Of a stretch of 59,255 bases of DNA, positions 33,384 through 40,619 are shown in pieces (the first letter of the stretch is position 1; each line of letters opens with the position of its first letter). The DNA comes from Muribaculaceae bacterium (GTDB taxonomy: Bacteria > Bacteroidota > Bacteroidia > Bacteroidales > Muribaculaceae), in NCBI GenBank assembly GCA_022511505.1, contig JAFLTK010000343.1, forward strand, positions 1-59,255. The letters run 5' to 3'. Below the pieces are notes generated by a model. The model was not told the origin of the DNA. It ran no database searches and worked only from the letters and a program-made list of their open reading frames with translations. Both the position numbers and the translations under genes were made by a program.

Positions 33384-34394
33384 ATGAATATCAAATTAAC
33401 AGAAGAAATACGCCGGATTATAAATAACGCGCGAGCTAATGCCGTTCGTTCGGTTGATTTTTGCCGAGTGCAAATGTATTGGCAGATAGGTCGGCGCATT
33501 GTTGAAGAAGAACAGGGAGGCAATTCCCGCGCTGAGTATGGTACAGGCCTAATTAAGACTTTAGCAAAAGAATTAGAGCCTGAATTTGGAAGCGGATTCT
33601 CGTTCCGTCAACTTAATTTTAGTAGACAATTTTTTCTTGCTTATCCAAAAGTGAACGCACTGCGTTCACAATTCAATTGGACTCAGTATCGTGCTCTAAT
33701 TCAGATACATGACAAAGACAAAAGAGAATATTATGAACTTGAAGCCGTCAACAACAACTGGACGGCACGTGAGCTTGAAAGACAAATTCACTCGTCGCTC
33801 TACGAGCGCTTGCTTATGAGTAATGACAAAGAAACAGTCCTTGCACTTGCTCGAAAAGAGCGAATTCCCGAAACCCCTCAAGAAATGGTTAAGGATCCGA
33901 TGGTCCTTGAATTTTTAGGGTTACACCGCGACTCAAAATATTATGAAACCGACCTTGAAAATGCGTTGATTACCCATTTGCAAGATTTTTTGCTTGAACT
34001 TGGCAACGGTTTTACATTCGTCGGCCGTCAGCAACGGCTTCTTCTTGAAGATGATGAGTTTTTTGCCGACCTCGTCTTTTACAATAGATTGACTCGGAAT
34101 TTCTATGTCTTCGAACTTAAAACCGGGAAAGCCACCCATCAAGATATAGGGCAGCTGCAAATGTATGTAAACTATTATGACCGATATGTAAAAACTGAGG
34201 ATGAAAATCCTACAATTGGCATTTTGTTATGTGCTGAAAAGAATGACACGGTTATAAAGATGACATTACCCGAAGATAACAGAACCATTTTGGCGGCAAA
34301 ATATCTCACTTATCTACCAACTGAGGCTCAACTGATAGAAGAGGTTGAGAAGGTCAAAAGAGAAATCGCGTTAAGGGATAAAACGCAACTGTAA
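33384..34394 (+). CDS. DUF1016 / YhcG-type PDDEXK nuclease family protein
   Basis: 336 residues. The N-terminal DUF1016 winged-helix part (RSVDFCRVQMYWQIGRRIVEEEQ, LSFRQ-like GFSFRQLNFSRQFF) is followed by the YhcG C-terminal nuclease domain. That domain shows FFADLVFYN (about residue 226), FELKTGK (about 243) and a conserved QMYVNYYD. These proteins often lie in restriction-modification or defence loci, and Escherichia coli YhcG (RpnX-like context) is suspected of DNA cleavage. Here it is solitary, 31 bp after nadE, and AT-richer than it, so it is probably an acquired gene. Confidence 0.88.
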   Translation: MNIKLTEEIRRIINNARANAVRSVDFCRVQMYWQIGRRIVEEEQGGNSRAEYGTGLIKTLAKELEPEFGSGFSFRQLNFSRQFFLAYPKVNALRSQFNWTQYRALIQIHDKDKREYYELEAVNNNWTARELERQIHSSLYERLLMSNDKETVLALARKERIPETPQEMVKDPMVLEFLGLHRDSKYYETDLENALITHLQDFLLELGNGFTFVGRQQRLLLEDDEFFADLVFYNRLTRNFYVFELKTGKATHQDIGQLQMYVNYYDRYVKTEDENPTIGILLCAEKNDTVIKMTLPEDNRTILAAKYLTYLPTEAQLIEEVEKVKREIALRDKTQL

Positions 34395-34508
34395 TGTGTC
34401 GGAAAACTACCATTTGGCAGAACTCCTTTTCAGAGACATTTAAAATTGGTAAAGTTTAAGGTCTTTCGATTTTTCAAGGCGGAGGGTGGTTGTTTGGAAA
34501 AAAAGTTG

Positions 34509-34516
34509 TAATTTTG
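34509..34516 (+). promoter_or_regulatory. -7 element of the nusB-like gene
   Basis: TAATTTTG on the plus strand, with a TTTGG/TTG-rich region upstream at slightly wrong spacing. Leader about 25 nt. Confidence 0.45.
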
Positions 34517-34544
34517 CGGGCAAAATCAATAGCACATTTAAATC

Positions 34545-35993
34545 ATGTTAAACAGAACTCTTATCCGCATCAAAGTCGTTCAGCAACTCTATGCCTACAT
34601 GCTGACACGCCACGACTTTACGATAGACCCTGCTCCCCAAAATCCTTCACGCGACAAATTGGCGACTTATAACGCTTATCGCGATGTGTTATTGATGATA
34701 TTTGACCTATCGGGCTACCCGGTCAACGGACGCTCGATTGACCTCGGCAGTGGCGCTCAGAAGCGCGCCGCGCTCCACTCCAACAAACTTGCGATGGCTC
34801 TGCGCGACGATTCGTCGTTTCGCGCTGAACTTGCTCGCGACAATGACCGCATAGGGCTTTATGATGAGGTTCTCCCCGCGGTGCTCGACGAAATCATTGC
34901 CTCTCGCGCTTATGCCGATTATGTCAAGCTCAAGGAACACACTGTCGACTCCGATTGCCGTTTCTGGGAAACAATCCTGATGACTACGCTGATGAATAGC
35001 AAGACGTTACACTCGTTCTTGCGCCGCGTTGACGGCAATAACTTCACGGTGACGGGCTATCGTCACGGTATCTCTCAGGCGGCTCAGACTATTGCCGACT
35101 TCCGCAACAGTGACAACGGCCTCGCCTCGGCGCGCTTGTCGTTGCAGCGTGGCCTCAACGAGGCATACGCCCTCTACAACGCGCTGCTTCGCCTCATTGT
35201 CGACCTCACTGCCGAGCGCCGCGAACGCATCGAGATGGCCCGCAACAAGTATCTCCCCTCGGCCGAGGATTTGAACCCCGACATGCGCTTGGCTTCCAAT
35301 CGCCTGGCTGCTCATCTCGAGGAGCAGCCCGAGATAGAAGAGGCCCTGAAGGACGGCGAGTTTTCGTGGGTCAACAATCCGGCAACTCTGCGAGTGCTGC
35401 TCGACAAGATTATGGAAAGCGACATCTATCGGGAGTATGTCGACGCCGAGAAGGACGACTTTGAGACCGATGCCGAGTTTTGGCGCCAAGTGATGCGCAA
35501 CATCATTCTGCCGAGCGACGAATTGGCCGAGACGCTCGAAGACAGTTCGATTTACTGGAACGGCGACCTGGAGGTGATCGGTTCGTTTGTGCTGAAAACG
35601 CTGAAACAGTTTGCCACCCGCGGCCCCGAGACAATGCTCTTGCCCCAATATAAAGACGACGAGGACAAAGCGTTTGGCCCGCGACTATTTAACGCGGCAA
35701 TCAAGCACAAAGAGGAATATCGCGGCTACATTGACCGATTTGTCAACAAATCGCAGTGGGACAGCGATCGCCTGGCGTTGATGGATATTGTCATCATGAT
35801 AACGGCCATCACCGAGATTATCGACTACCCGTTGATACCGATAGCCGTCTCCCTCAACGAGTATATCAACGTTGCCCACGTCTACAGCACCGAGCGCAGC
35901 GGCAATTTCATCAACGGTATTCTCTACTCGATTGTCAACCACCTCATCGAGGAGGGAGTCATCAACAAGCCTCTTCCCGCCAAGGAGCGCTAA
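34545..35993 (+). CDS. nusB: NusB family transcription antitermination protein, enlarged by internal duplication
   Basis: 482 residues; Bacteroidales NusB is usually about 300. The N-terminus (MLNRTLIRIKVVQQLYAYM) and the C-terminal NusB core (SLNEYINVAHVYSTERSGNFINGILYSIVN) are standard. Between them a block of roughly 170 residues occurs twice. LHSNKLAMAL, VLDEIIASRAYADYV and CRFWETILMTTLM in the first copy match LASNRLAAHL, LLDKIMESDIYREYV and AEFWRQVMRNIIL in the second. NusB acts with NusE in antitermination on rRNA operons. It heads nusB-yajC-ybbR-coaE, the common order in Bacteroidales, although yajC has its own promoter. Confidence 0.9.
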   Translation: MLNRTLIRIKVVQQLYAYMLTRHDFTIDPAPQNPSRDKLATYNAYRDVLLMIFDLSGYPVNGRSIDLGSGAQKRAALHSNKLAMALRDDSSFRAELARDNDRIGLYDEVLPAVLDEIIASRAYADYVKLKEHTVDSDCRFWETILMTTLMNSKTLHSFLRRVDGNNFTVTGYRHGISQAAQTIADFRNSDNGLASARLSLQRGLNEAYALYNALLRLIVDLTAERRERIEMARNKYLPSAEDLNPDMRLASNRLAAHLEEQPEIEEALKDGEFSWVNNPATLRVLLDKIMESDIYREYVDAEKDDFETDAEFWRQVMRNIILPSDELAETLEDSSIYWNGDLEVIGSFVLKTLKQFATRGPETMLLPQYKDDEDKAFGPRLFNAAIKHKEEYRGYIDRFVNKSQWDSDRLALMDIVIMITAITEIIDYPLIPIAVSLNEYINVAHVYSTERSGNFINGILYSIVNHLIEEGVINKPLPAKER

Positions 35994-36008
35994 ACCCCCG
36001 ATTTAATA

Positions 36009-36038
36009 TTGTAATATCCAAAATTAGCAGTATATTTG
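36009..36038 (+). promoter_or_regulatory. Promoter of yajC-ybbR
   Basis: TTG-N19-TATATTTG on the plus strand; leader about 32 nt. Confidence 0.65.
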
Positions 36039-36073
36039 CATTATCAAAAACCAAATAAAAGATTTAACTAACT

Positions 36074-36406
36074 ATGAACCTTAACCTAATCGCCCTTCAG
36101 GATGCCAACGGCGGCGGAATGCAACTTTTGATGATTGTGGCACTTATCGTCATTTTCTACTTCTTTATGATAAGACCGCAGCAGAAAAAGCAGAAAGAAA
36201 TCCGCAAGTTCCGTGAGGCTCTTGACAAGGGCGACCGCATCATCACTGCCGGCGGTATCCACGGCCGCATCGTCGAGGTCAAGGACGTTACGTTCCTGAT
36301 TGAAGTTGCCAAAGGCGTAACCATCCTGATTGACAAGAACTCGGTTTACCCGTCGGCCGACGACGCCAAGCAGGCACAGGAGAACGCTCAGGAACTCCGC
36401 AAATAA
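36074..36406 (+). CDS. yajC: Preprotein translocase accessory subunit YajC
   Basis: 110 residues. A single transmembrane segment (residues 16-33, MQLLMIVALIVIFYFFMI) is followed by the RPQQKKQKE motif and a small basic cytoplasmic domain (GDRIITAGGIHGRIVEVKDVTFLIEVAKG). It is part of the SecDF-YajC complex at the inner membrane. Normal length. Confidence 0.95.
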   Translation: MNLNLIALQDANGGGMQLLMIVALIVIFYFFMIRPQQKKQKEIRKFREALDKGDRIITAGGIHGRIVEVKDVTFLIEVAKGVTILIDKNSVYPSADDAKQAQENAQELRK

Positions 36407-36427
36407 TAAGGGCGCCCGCCCACGACG

Positions 36428-37408
36428 ATGGCCGAAAACAACGCCCTCAAAAACGCAACCGCCCGCGCCCGCGAGGCGCTTCACTCGACGCGCGGCAAGA
36501 ATATCCTGACCTACTTGCTGTTTGTCGGGATTGCGTTTGTGTTCTGGTTGCTGATGTCGCTCGACAGCGAGATTCAGCGCGACTTTGACGTGCCGCTCGA
36601 CATCGAGTCGTTGCCCGACAGCGTCACGCTTATCAATCAGCCGCCGGCCACGCTGAGCGTTTCGGTCAAAGGGAAAGGCTCACAGATGTTGCGGTTCTCG
36701 TTTGGCAAGACGCCTCGCTTGAAGCTCAAGTTTGACCGCAATTTCTCGTCGCGCGACAATCGCATCGTTTTGACGCGTGCCAACCTCGACACACGTCTGC
36801 GCGACTACTTTGGCGCCGGAGTTTCAATCTTGGCCTGTCGACCCGATTCCATCTCGCTGTATTACACGACCTCGGCCCCCGTGCGGCTGCCCCTGACTGT
36901 CGAGACCGACATCAACACCGCGCTGCAATATGTCATCTCCGGCCCGATTAAGGTGAATGTCGACTCGGTTGACGTCTATTCCATTGGCGACCTGCCGCGC
37001 AATTTACTGAAAGTCGAGACCGAGCCGGTTGTCAAGTCGGGCCTCAAAGACACCATGCGCTATGAGGTCAAGGTCAAGCCGATACCGGGCGCGCGCATAA
37101 TCCCTGACCGCGTGACCATCACCGTCCCGGTCGAGCCGCTCATCTCGCGCCGCCGCGCGATAAATATAGAGACGGTTAACGTTCCTGACAACGTCGGGTT
37201 GCTGACTTTCCCGTCGACGGTCGACGTCTCCTACCTCGTCCCGATGAACGCCTACAACGAGACTTTCCCAATCCGCGTCTATGTCGACTACAACAACATC
37301 GAGCCGGGCATGTCAAAGTTGCCGCTGACGCTTTCAATCCATCCGGGCATTGCCAAAGATGCTGTAATGGCGATGGATAGTGTCGAGTTTGTCCTTGAAA
37401 AACAGTAG
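36428..37408 (+). CDS. YbbR-like domain protein
   Basis: 326 residues. One N-terminal transmembrane helix (about 27-44, ILTYLLFVGIAFVFWLLMSL) is followed by YbbR-type beta domains outside the membrane (LPDSVTLINQPPATLSVSVKG; RVTITVPVEPLI). In Firmicutes a YbbR protein (CdaR) regulates the diadenylate cyclase, but no cyclase is seen here. In Bacteroidales the gene commonly sits between yajC and coaE, as here. 21 bp after yajC, so cotranscribed. Confidence 0.85.
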   Translation: MAENNALKNATARAREALHSTRGKNILTYLLFVGIAFVFWLLMSLDSEIQRDFDVPLDIESLPDSVTLINQPPATLSVSVKGKGSQMLRFSFGKTPRLKLKFDRNFSSRDNRIVLTRANLDTRLRDYFGAGVSILACRPDSISLYYTTSAPVRLPLTVETDINTALQYVISGPIKVNVDSVDVYSIGDLPRNLLKVETEPVVKSGLKDTMRYEVKVKPIPGARIIPDRVTITVPVEPLISRRRAINIETVNVPDNVGLLTFPSTVDVSYLVPMNAYNETFPIRVYVDYNNIEPGMSKLPLTLSIHPGIAKDAVMAMDSVEFVLEKQ

Positions 37409-37414
37409 TTTAAG

Positions 37415-37497
37415 TTGCTTTTGTTGTTGAAGTTATTGTAACTATAACAAATACAGCATCAACAGCAAAAACAACATCAACAACAATAAAAAATACC
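37415..37497. repeat. TTG-rich/CAA-rich inverted array, copy 4
   Basis: A TTGCTTTTGTTGTTG arm, a short centre, then an arm with CAACAGCAAAAACAACATC. It fills the gap between ybbR and coaE and ends four bases before the coaE start codon. Confidence 0.65.
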
Positions 37498-37500
37498 CAA

Positions 37501-38100
37501 TTGAAAGTAATTGCAATCACCGGGGGCATAGGTTCCGGCAAAAGCATTGTGGCCCGTTGCGTCAAGGCGATGGACTACCCTGTATATGACTGCGACTCGC
37601 GCGCTAAAGCGCTGATGGACAGCAGTCCCGCAATCATTGAGGCGATAGGTCGCGAAATCGGCAGCCACTGTATCGACGCTTGTAGGGGCACGATTGACCG
37701 CACGGCACTCGCATCAACGGTGTTCAGCGATGCCGACGCCCTCGCGCGATTGAACGCGATTGTCCACGGGGCAGTTCGTGCCGACATCAAGGAGCAAATG
37801 GAGCGTCTGAGGAGCGCCGGGCTTCGCTCGCTCGCCTTCATCGAAACGGCAATTTTGTATCAGAGCGAGATTGACCGCATGGTCGATGCCGTATGGGAAG
37901 TTACAGCCCCCCGGGCAATCCGCATCGAGCGCGTAATGAGCCGCAACGGCTTAACTGCCGGCGAGGTAGAGGCACGCATCGACTCTCAGGACACATATAA
38001 AAGCGACCGTCGTCACCATAGCGTAAACTATATAGTGAACGACGGTTTTATGCCTATTCTGCCTGCGGTAGTTCAACTCATCCGCGAGGCCGAGGGTTGA
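37501..38100 (+). CDS. coaE: Dephospho-CoA kinase
   Basis: 199 residues. Phosphorylates dephospho-CoA at the 3' hydroxyl, the last step of CoA synthesis. The P-loop GGIGSGKS is near residue 8; DCDSRAK, IETAILYQS and SRNGLTAGEVEARIDSQ are typical. The start is a TTG at 37501, since no ATG or GTG exists upstream in frame and MKVIAITGGIGSGKS is the normal N-terminus. The codons just before it belong to the CA-rich repeat arm. Confidence 0.93.
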   Translation: MKVIAITGGIGSGKSIVARCVKAMDYPVYDCDSRAKALMDSSPAIIEAIGREIGSHCIDACRGTIDRTALASTVFSDADALARLNAIVHGAVRADIKEQMERLRSAGLRSLAFIETAILYQSEIDRMVDAVWEVTAPRAIRIERVMSRNGLTAGEVEARIDSQDTYKSDRRHHSVNYIVNDGFMPILPAVVQLIREAEG

Positions 38101-38109
38101 GCCGGGCGG

Positions 38110-38700
38110 TTAGAACGCGTGGCTGTCAAGTTTTTTCTGAATGCGCTCGCGGTTATTGTCACGCGGGTCACCTGTTTCGTCGGTAAAGTAACCTTTTTCT
38201 GACGAGTCGCCATCAACAAAGTCACGCATTGAGCCGGTTTTGGTCTGCTTTTCGTGCCAAAGCACCTCGTAGTCGCGAGTATAGTCGGCGTTTGGCACAA
38301 CGTTGGTGTCAAACTGCAGTTCGCGATAAGTAGAGTCTACAAAGTTGCCATAGAGCCAAACGTAGTGTTCAACAAAGCCGGTATTTTTAATCGTGTTGTA
38401 GGAAAGATGGAGCGTTGCGGTGCGGTTGGGGAGCACAAGGAACGGCAACTCGTCGAGCGCCACGATGCAACCGCATGTGGTCTGTATCTCTTGGATAAAC
38501 AGGGGGTCATCTGACTTGTTCTCGATTTCGTATGATATACCGAGTGTCTCGCCTTGAATGACGGGATAATAATGCCTTATGGGGTCTCTAAATTCTGCCT
38601 CGACCGGAACGAGTTCCTTGTCGACGCATGCTGAAACAGACAGCGCCGACACGGCAGCGACAAGAGTCGCTCTGATTGTTTTACCTGAAAAAGGTTTCAT
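38110..38700 (-). CDS. DUF1573 lipoprotein
   Basis: 196 residues. A lipoprotein signal (LSVSAC, lipid Cys at residue 25) is followed by one DUF1573 Ig-like domain, with the family hallmark TTCGCIVA about residues 74-81 and the VLPNRTATLHLSYNT strand. The tail (about residue 140 onward) is polar and charged. DUF1573 proteins are common Bacteroidales surface or periplasmic lipoproteins of unknown role. It is the last minus-strand gene after the DUF4838 gene, convergent with coaE. Confidence 0.85.
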   Translation of the reverse strand: MKPFSGKTIRATLVAAVSALSVSACVDKELVPVEAEFRDPIRHYYPVIQGETLGISYEIENKSDDPLFIQEIQTTCGCIVALDELPFLVLPNRTATLHLSYNTIKNTGFVEHYVWLYGNFVDSTYRELQFDTNVVPNADYTRDYEVLWHEKQTKTGSMRDFVDGDSSEKGYFTDETGDPRDNNRERIQKKLDSHAF

Positions 38701-38711
38701 TATCTTGATGT

Positions 38712-38765
38712 TGGGGTTGTCATTGTTGTTGATGTTGTTGATGTCTTTATTATCAATAACATAAC
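38712..38765. repeat. TTG-rich/CAA-rich array, copy 5 (short)
   Basis: A TTGTTGTTGATGTTGTTGATG arm in shortened form, with a brief ATCAATAAC arm. It lies just upstream of the DUF1573 start. Confidence 0.5.
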
Positions 38766-38800
38766 CAATTTCAACTATAAACTTTTAACTCTCAACAATA

Positions 38801-38832
38801 AACTTCAAGTAGAGTTTCGCTCAACTTAAGTT
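38801..38832. repeat. Hairpin of the AAGTTTA-tailed family, copy 5
   Basis: Arms AACTTCAAGTAGAG and CTCAACTTAAGTT (imperfect) around TTTCG. On the minus strand it starts right after the DUF4838 stop codon and is followed by GAAGTTTATTG. Confidence 0.5.
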
Positions 38833-40587
38833 TTATTCAGCAAATGCTTCAATCTCGTCAAGCGCCATTGACTTGGTCTCGGGGTCTTTGAGGACTGAGA
38901 CGGTGAAAGGCCCGACGGCATTGGCGGGAATGTCAATGTCGACAAACGAGTGACGCGAGTGGATAGGATGTTTTTCGGGTTTAATGCCGTCGACAATCTT
39001 ATATCCGTTGGCGTCGAGCAACTTGACGCTGACGGGACGGCCAATATGGTAGGCCGGGTTGCGTGTAAAGCAGATGCGCAGCCTTTTCATCCCATCGACC
39101 TTCGGAATTTGAATTTGCAGGGCGGTTTCGCTTGACACGAGCATGTTGCCGCTGTGATAGTTATGGGGCATACCGAGGCGACCATCGGTCAGAATCGAGA
39201 TGTCGCTATACTCTTCGTCGAGGCGCGTCAGAGGTTTGAGTTGAACGCCCTTTAGCAGATTCGTGCCGTTGACCTCGTCATAGTGGCCAACCATAAAGTC
39301 ATAATCCTTTACATAGGAAGCAATTTCCCAAGCGCCCTCGTTGTAGACCTCGATGCCTTCGTCGGTCAGGCTGGCCAGGTCGTCGACATGGTCTTCATAT
39401 CCCGCAAAGTCGCCGTTGATGCGCATCAACTCGAGTTTGGTCAGCGCCAGCGCGCGATACAGGCGGTCAATCTCGACACGCTCGGCTCCCTTGGCCTTCA
39501 GGCGAAGGGTGCGCAACTTGTCATAGAACGCATTAAACTCAGCCTCGGGCAAGTAGGTCTGCAGAGCAACCTGAATACCTTCATAGAGGGGAAGATTTTT
39601 GCTCAATTGCCGGGCATAGTTCTCTTGGGCAATGATGAAGTCATAAATCGCGTTACCGGTCACGGGATAGAAGTCCTTGCAATATTTCTTAAGGAGCGAT
39701 TGCCAGTCGGCGCCCGGATTATTCATCAAGTCGGCGAGCACGTATGCGTGCAGTTTGCTGAAAGTGCTGTAATCGGTACCGCTACCGTTCAGGAATACGC
39801 CCTTTACACCGTTGCGACCATACAGTTGCAGGCGGCGTTGCATGATGTTGAACACGGGGAACGGCGTGAAATAGTCGTCGAAGTTCTGGATATAGTCCCA
39901 GATATAGATGCGTTGGGTGTTCCTTTTCCACTCCTGAAGCAACGATTCAAACTGTTGCTCGCCTGAGGTTGCAGCGCCGTTGAGGGGATAGTCCATCGCG
40001 CTGATGAGCACGCCGGCGTTTGCGGGAAGTTGCTTGGTCGGGAGCCCCTTGGTAGTGCTGTAATAGGAGGTAAAAAATTGATGTTTGGGGAATCGTTGTG
40101 CCAGGCGCGTAATCATGTTGAACACGGCCGGCGCGGCGTTATCCTTGGTGTTACCTTCCCTGACGCAGTATTCACACTGGCACACGAGGTGGTTATCGTA
40201 GGGCAGTATGGCGAAACGGGTCGTCACGTTTGCGTCAAAGGTGTCATTGATATAGTCAACAAGGTTCTCATATAGGTCGTCGCTCATAAAGCAGAGCTGG
40301 TCGTGCTCGCGATGTCCGTTGACAAGGGCATAGACGCTTTCAGAGTGCTTTTTGGGCAATTTTTTGGCCAGATTGTGACCCCAGATACCCCAGTCGCTGT
40401 CGAGGTTGTTCAGCCCCAGAGCGGCTGCACCGGCCGACGAACTCTCGGGCAGATATATCTCTCGATATTCAAAATCGCCCGCGTGGTTTACATCTTCGGC
40501 CGACGCCTTTGTTCCGCGAGTGCAGGCAAAGATGGGGGCGATGATGGTGCAAACTATGAGTAATTGTCTTATTAATAGTTGTTTCAC
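38833..40587 (-). CDS. DUF4838 family secreted lipoprotein
   Basis: 584 residues. A lipoprotein signal (IAPIFAC, Cys at 22) is followed by the DUF4838 domain (about residues 90-330; DNHLVCQCEYC, PKHQFFTSYYSTTKG, YIWDYIQNFDDYFTPFP) with a TIM-barrel-like look. Such proteins are related to carbohydrate-active enzymes with GH67-like parts, so a role in trimming or binding a polysaccharide is plausible. The C-terminal 120 residues are a beta-rich, galactose-binding-like part. The start is a GTG at 40587; a TATATTTG element ends three bases upstream, so the mRNA may be leaderless. It follows the TPR-beta-barrel gene of the exopolysaccharide-like cluster. Confidence 0.85.
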   Translation of the reverse strand: MKQLLIRQLLIVCTIIAPIFACTRGTKASAEDVNHAGDFEYREIYLPESSSAGAAALGLNNLDSDWGIWGHNLAKKLPKKHSESVYALVNGHREHDQLCFMSDDLYENLVDYINDTFDANVTTRFAILPYDNHLVCQCEYCVREGNTKDNAAPAVFNMITRLAQRFPKHQFFTSYYSTTKGLPTKQLPANAGVLISAMDYPLNGAATSGEQQFESLLQEWKRNTQRIYIWDYIQNFDDYFTPFPVFNIMQRRLQLYGRNGVKGVFLNGSGTDYSTFSKLHAYVLADLMNNPGADWQSLLKKYCKDFYPVTGNAIYDFIIAQENYARQLSKNLPLYEGIQVALQTYLPEAEFNAFYDKLRTLRLKAKGAERVEIDRLYRALALTKLELMRINGDFAGYEDHVDDLASLTDEGIEVYNEGAWEIASYVKDYDFMVGHYDEVNGTNLLKGVQLKPLTRLDEEYSDISILTDGRLGMPHNYHSGNMLVSSETALQIQIPKVDGMKRLRICFTRNPAYHIGRPVSVKLLDANGYKIVDGIKPEKHPIHSRHSFVDIDIPANAVGPFTVSVLKDPETKSMALDEIEAFAE

Positions 40588-40589
40588 GT

Positions 40590-40619
40590 CAAATATATTT
40601 TTGTAGATTTAGAATTCAA
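40590..40619 (-). promoter_or_regulatory. Internal promoter for the DUF4838 gene
   Basis: On the minus strand it reads TTG-N19-TATATTTG, lying across the end of the upstream gene. The predicted start point falls on or within two bases of the GTG start codon. Confidence 0.6.
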
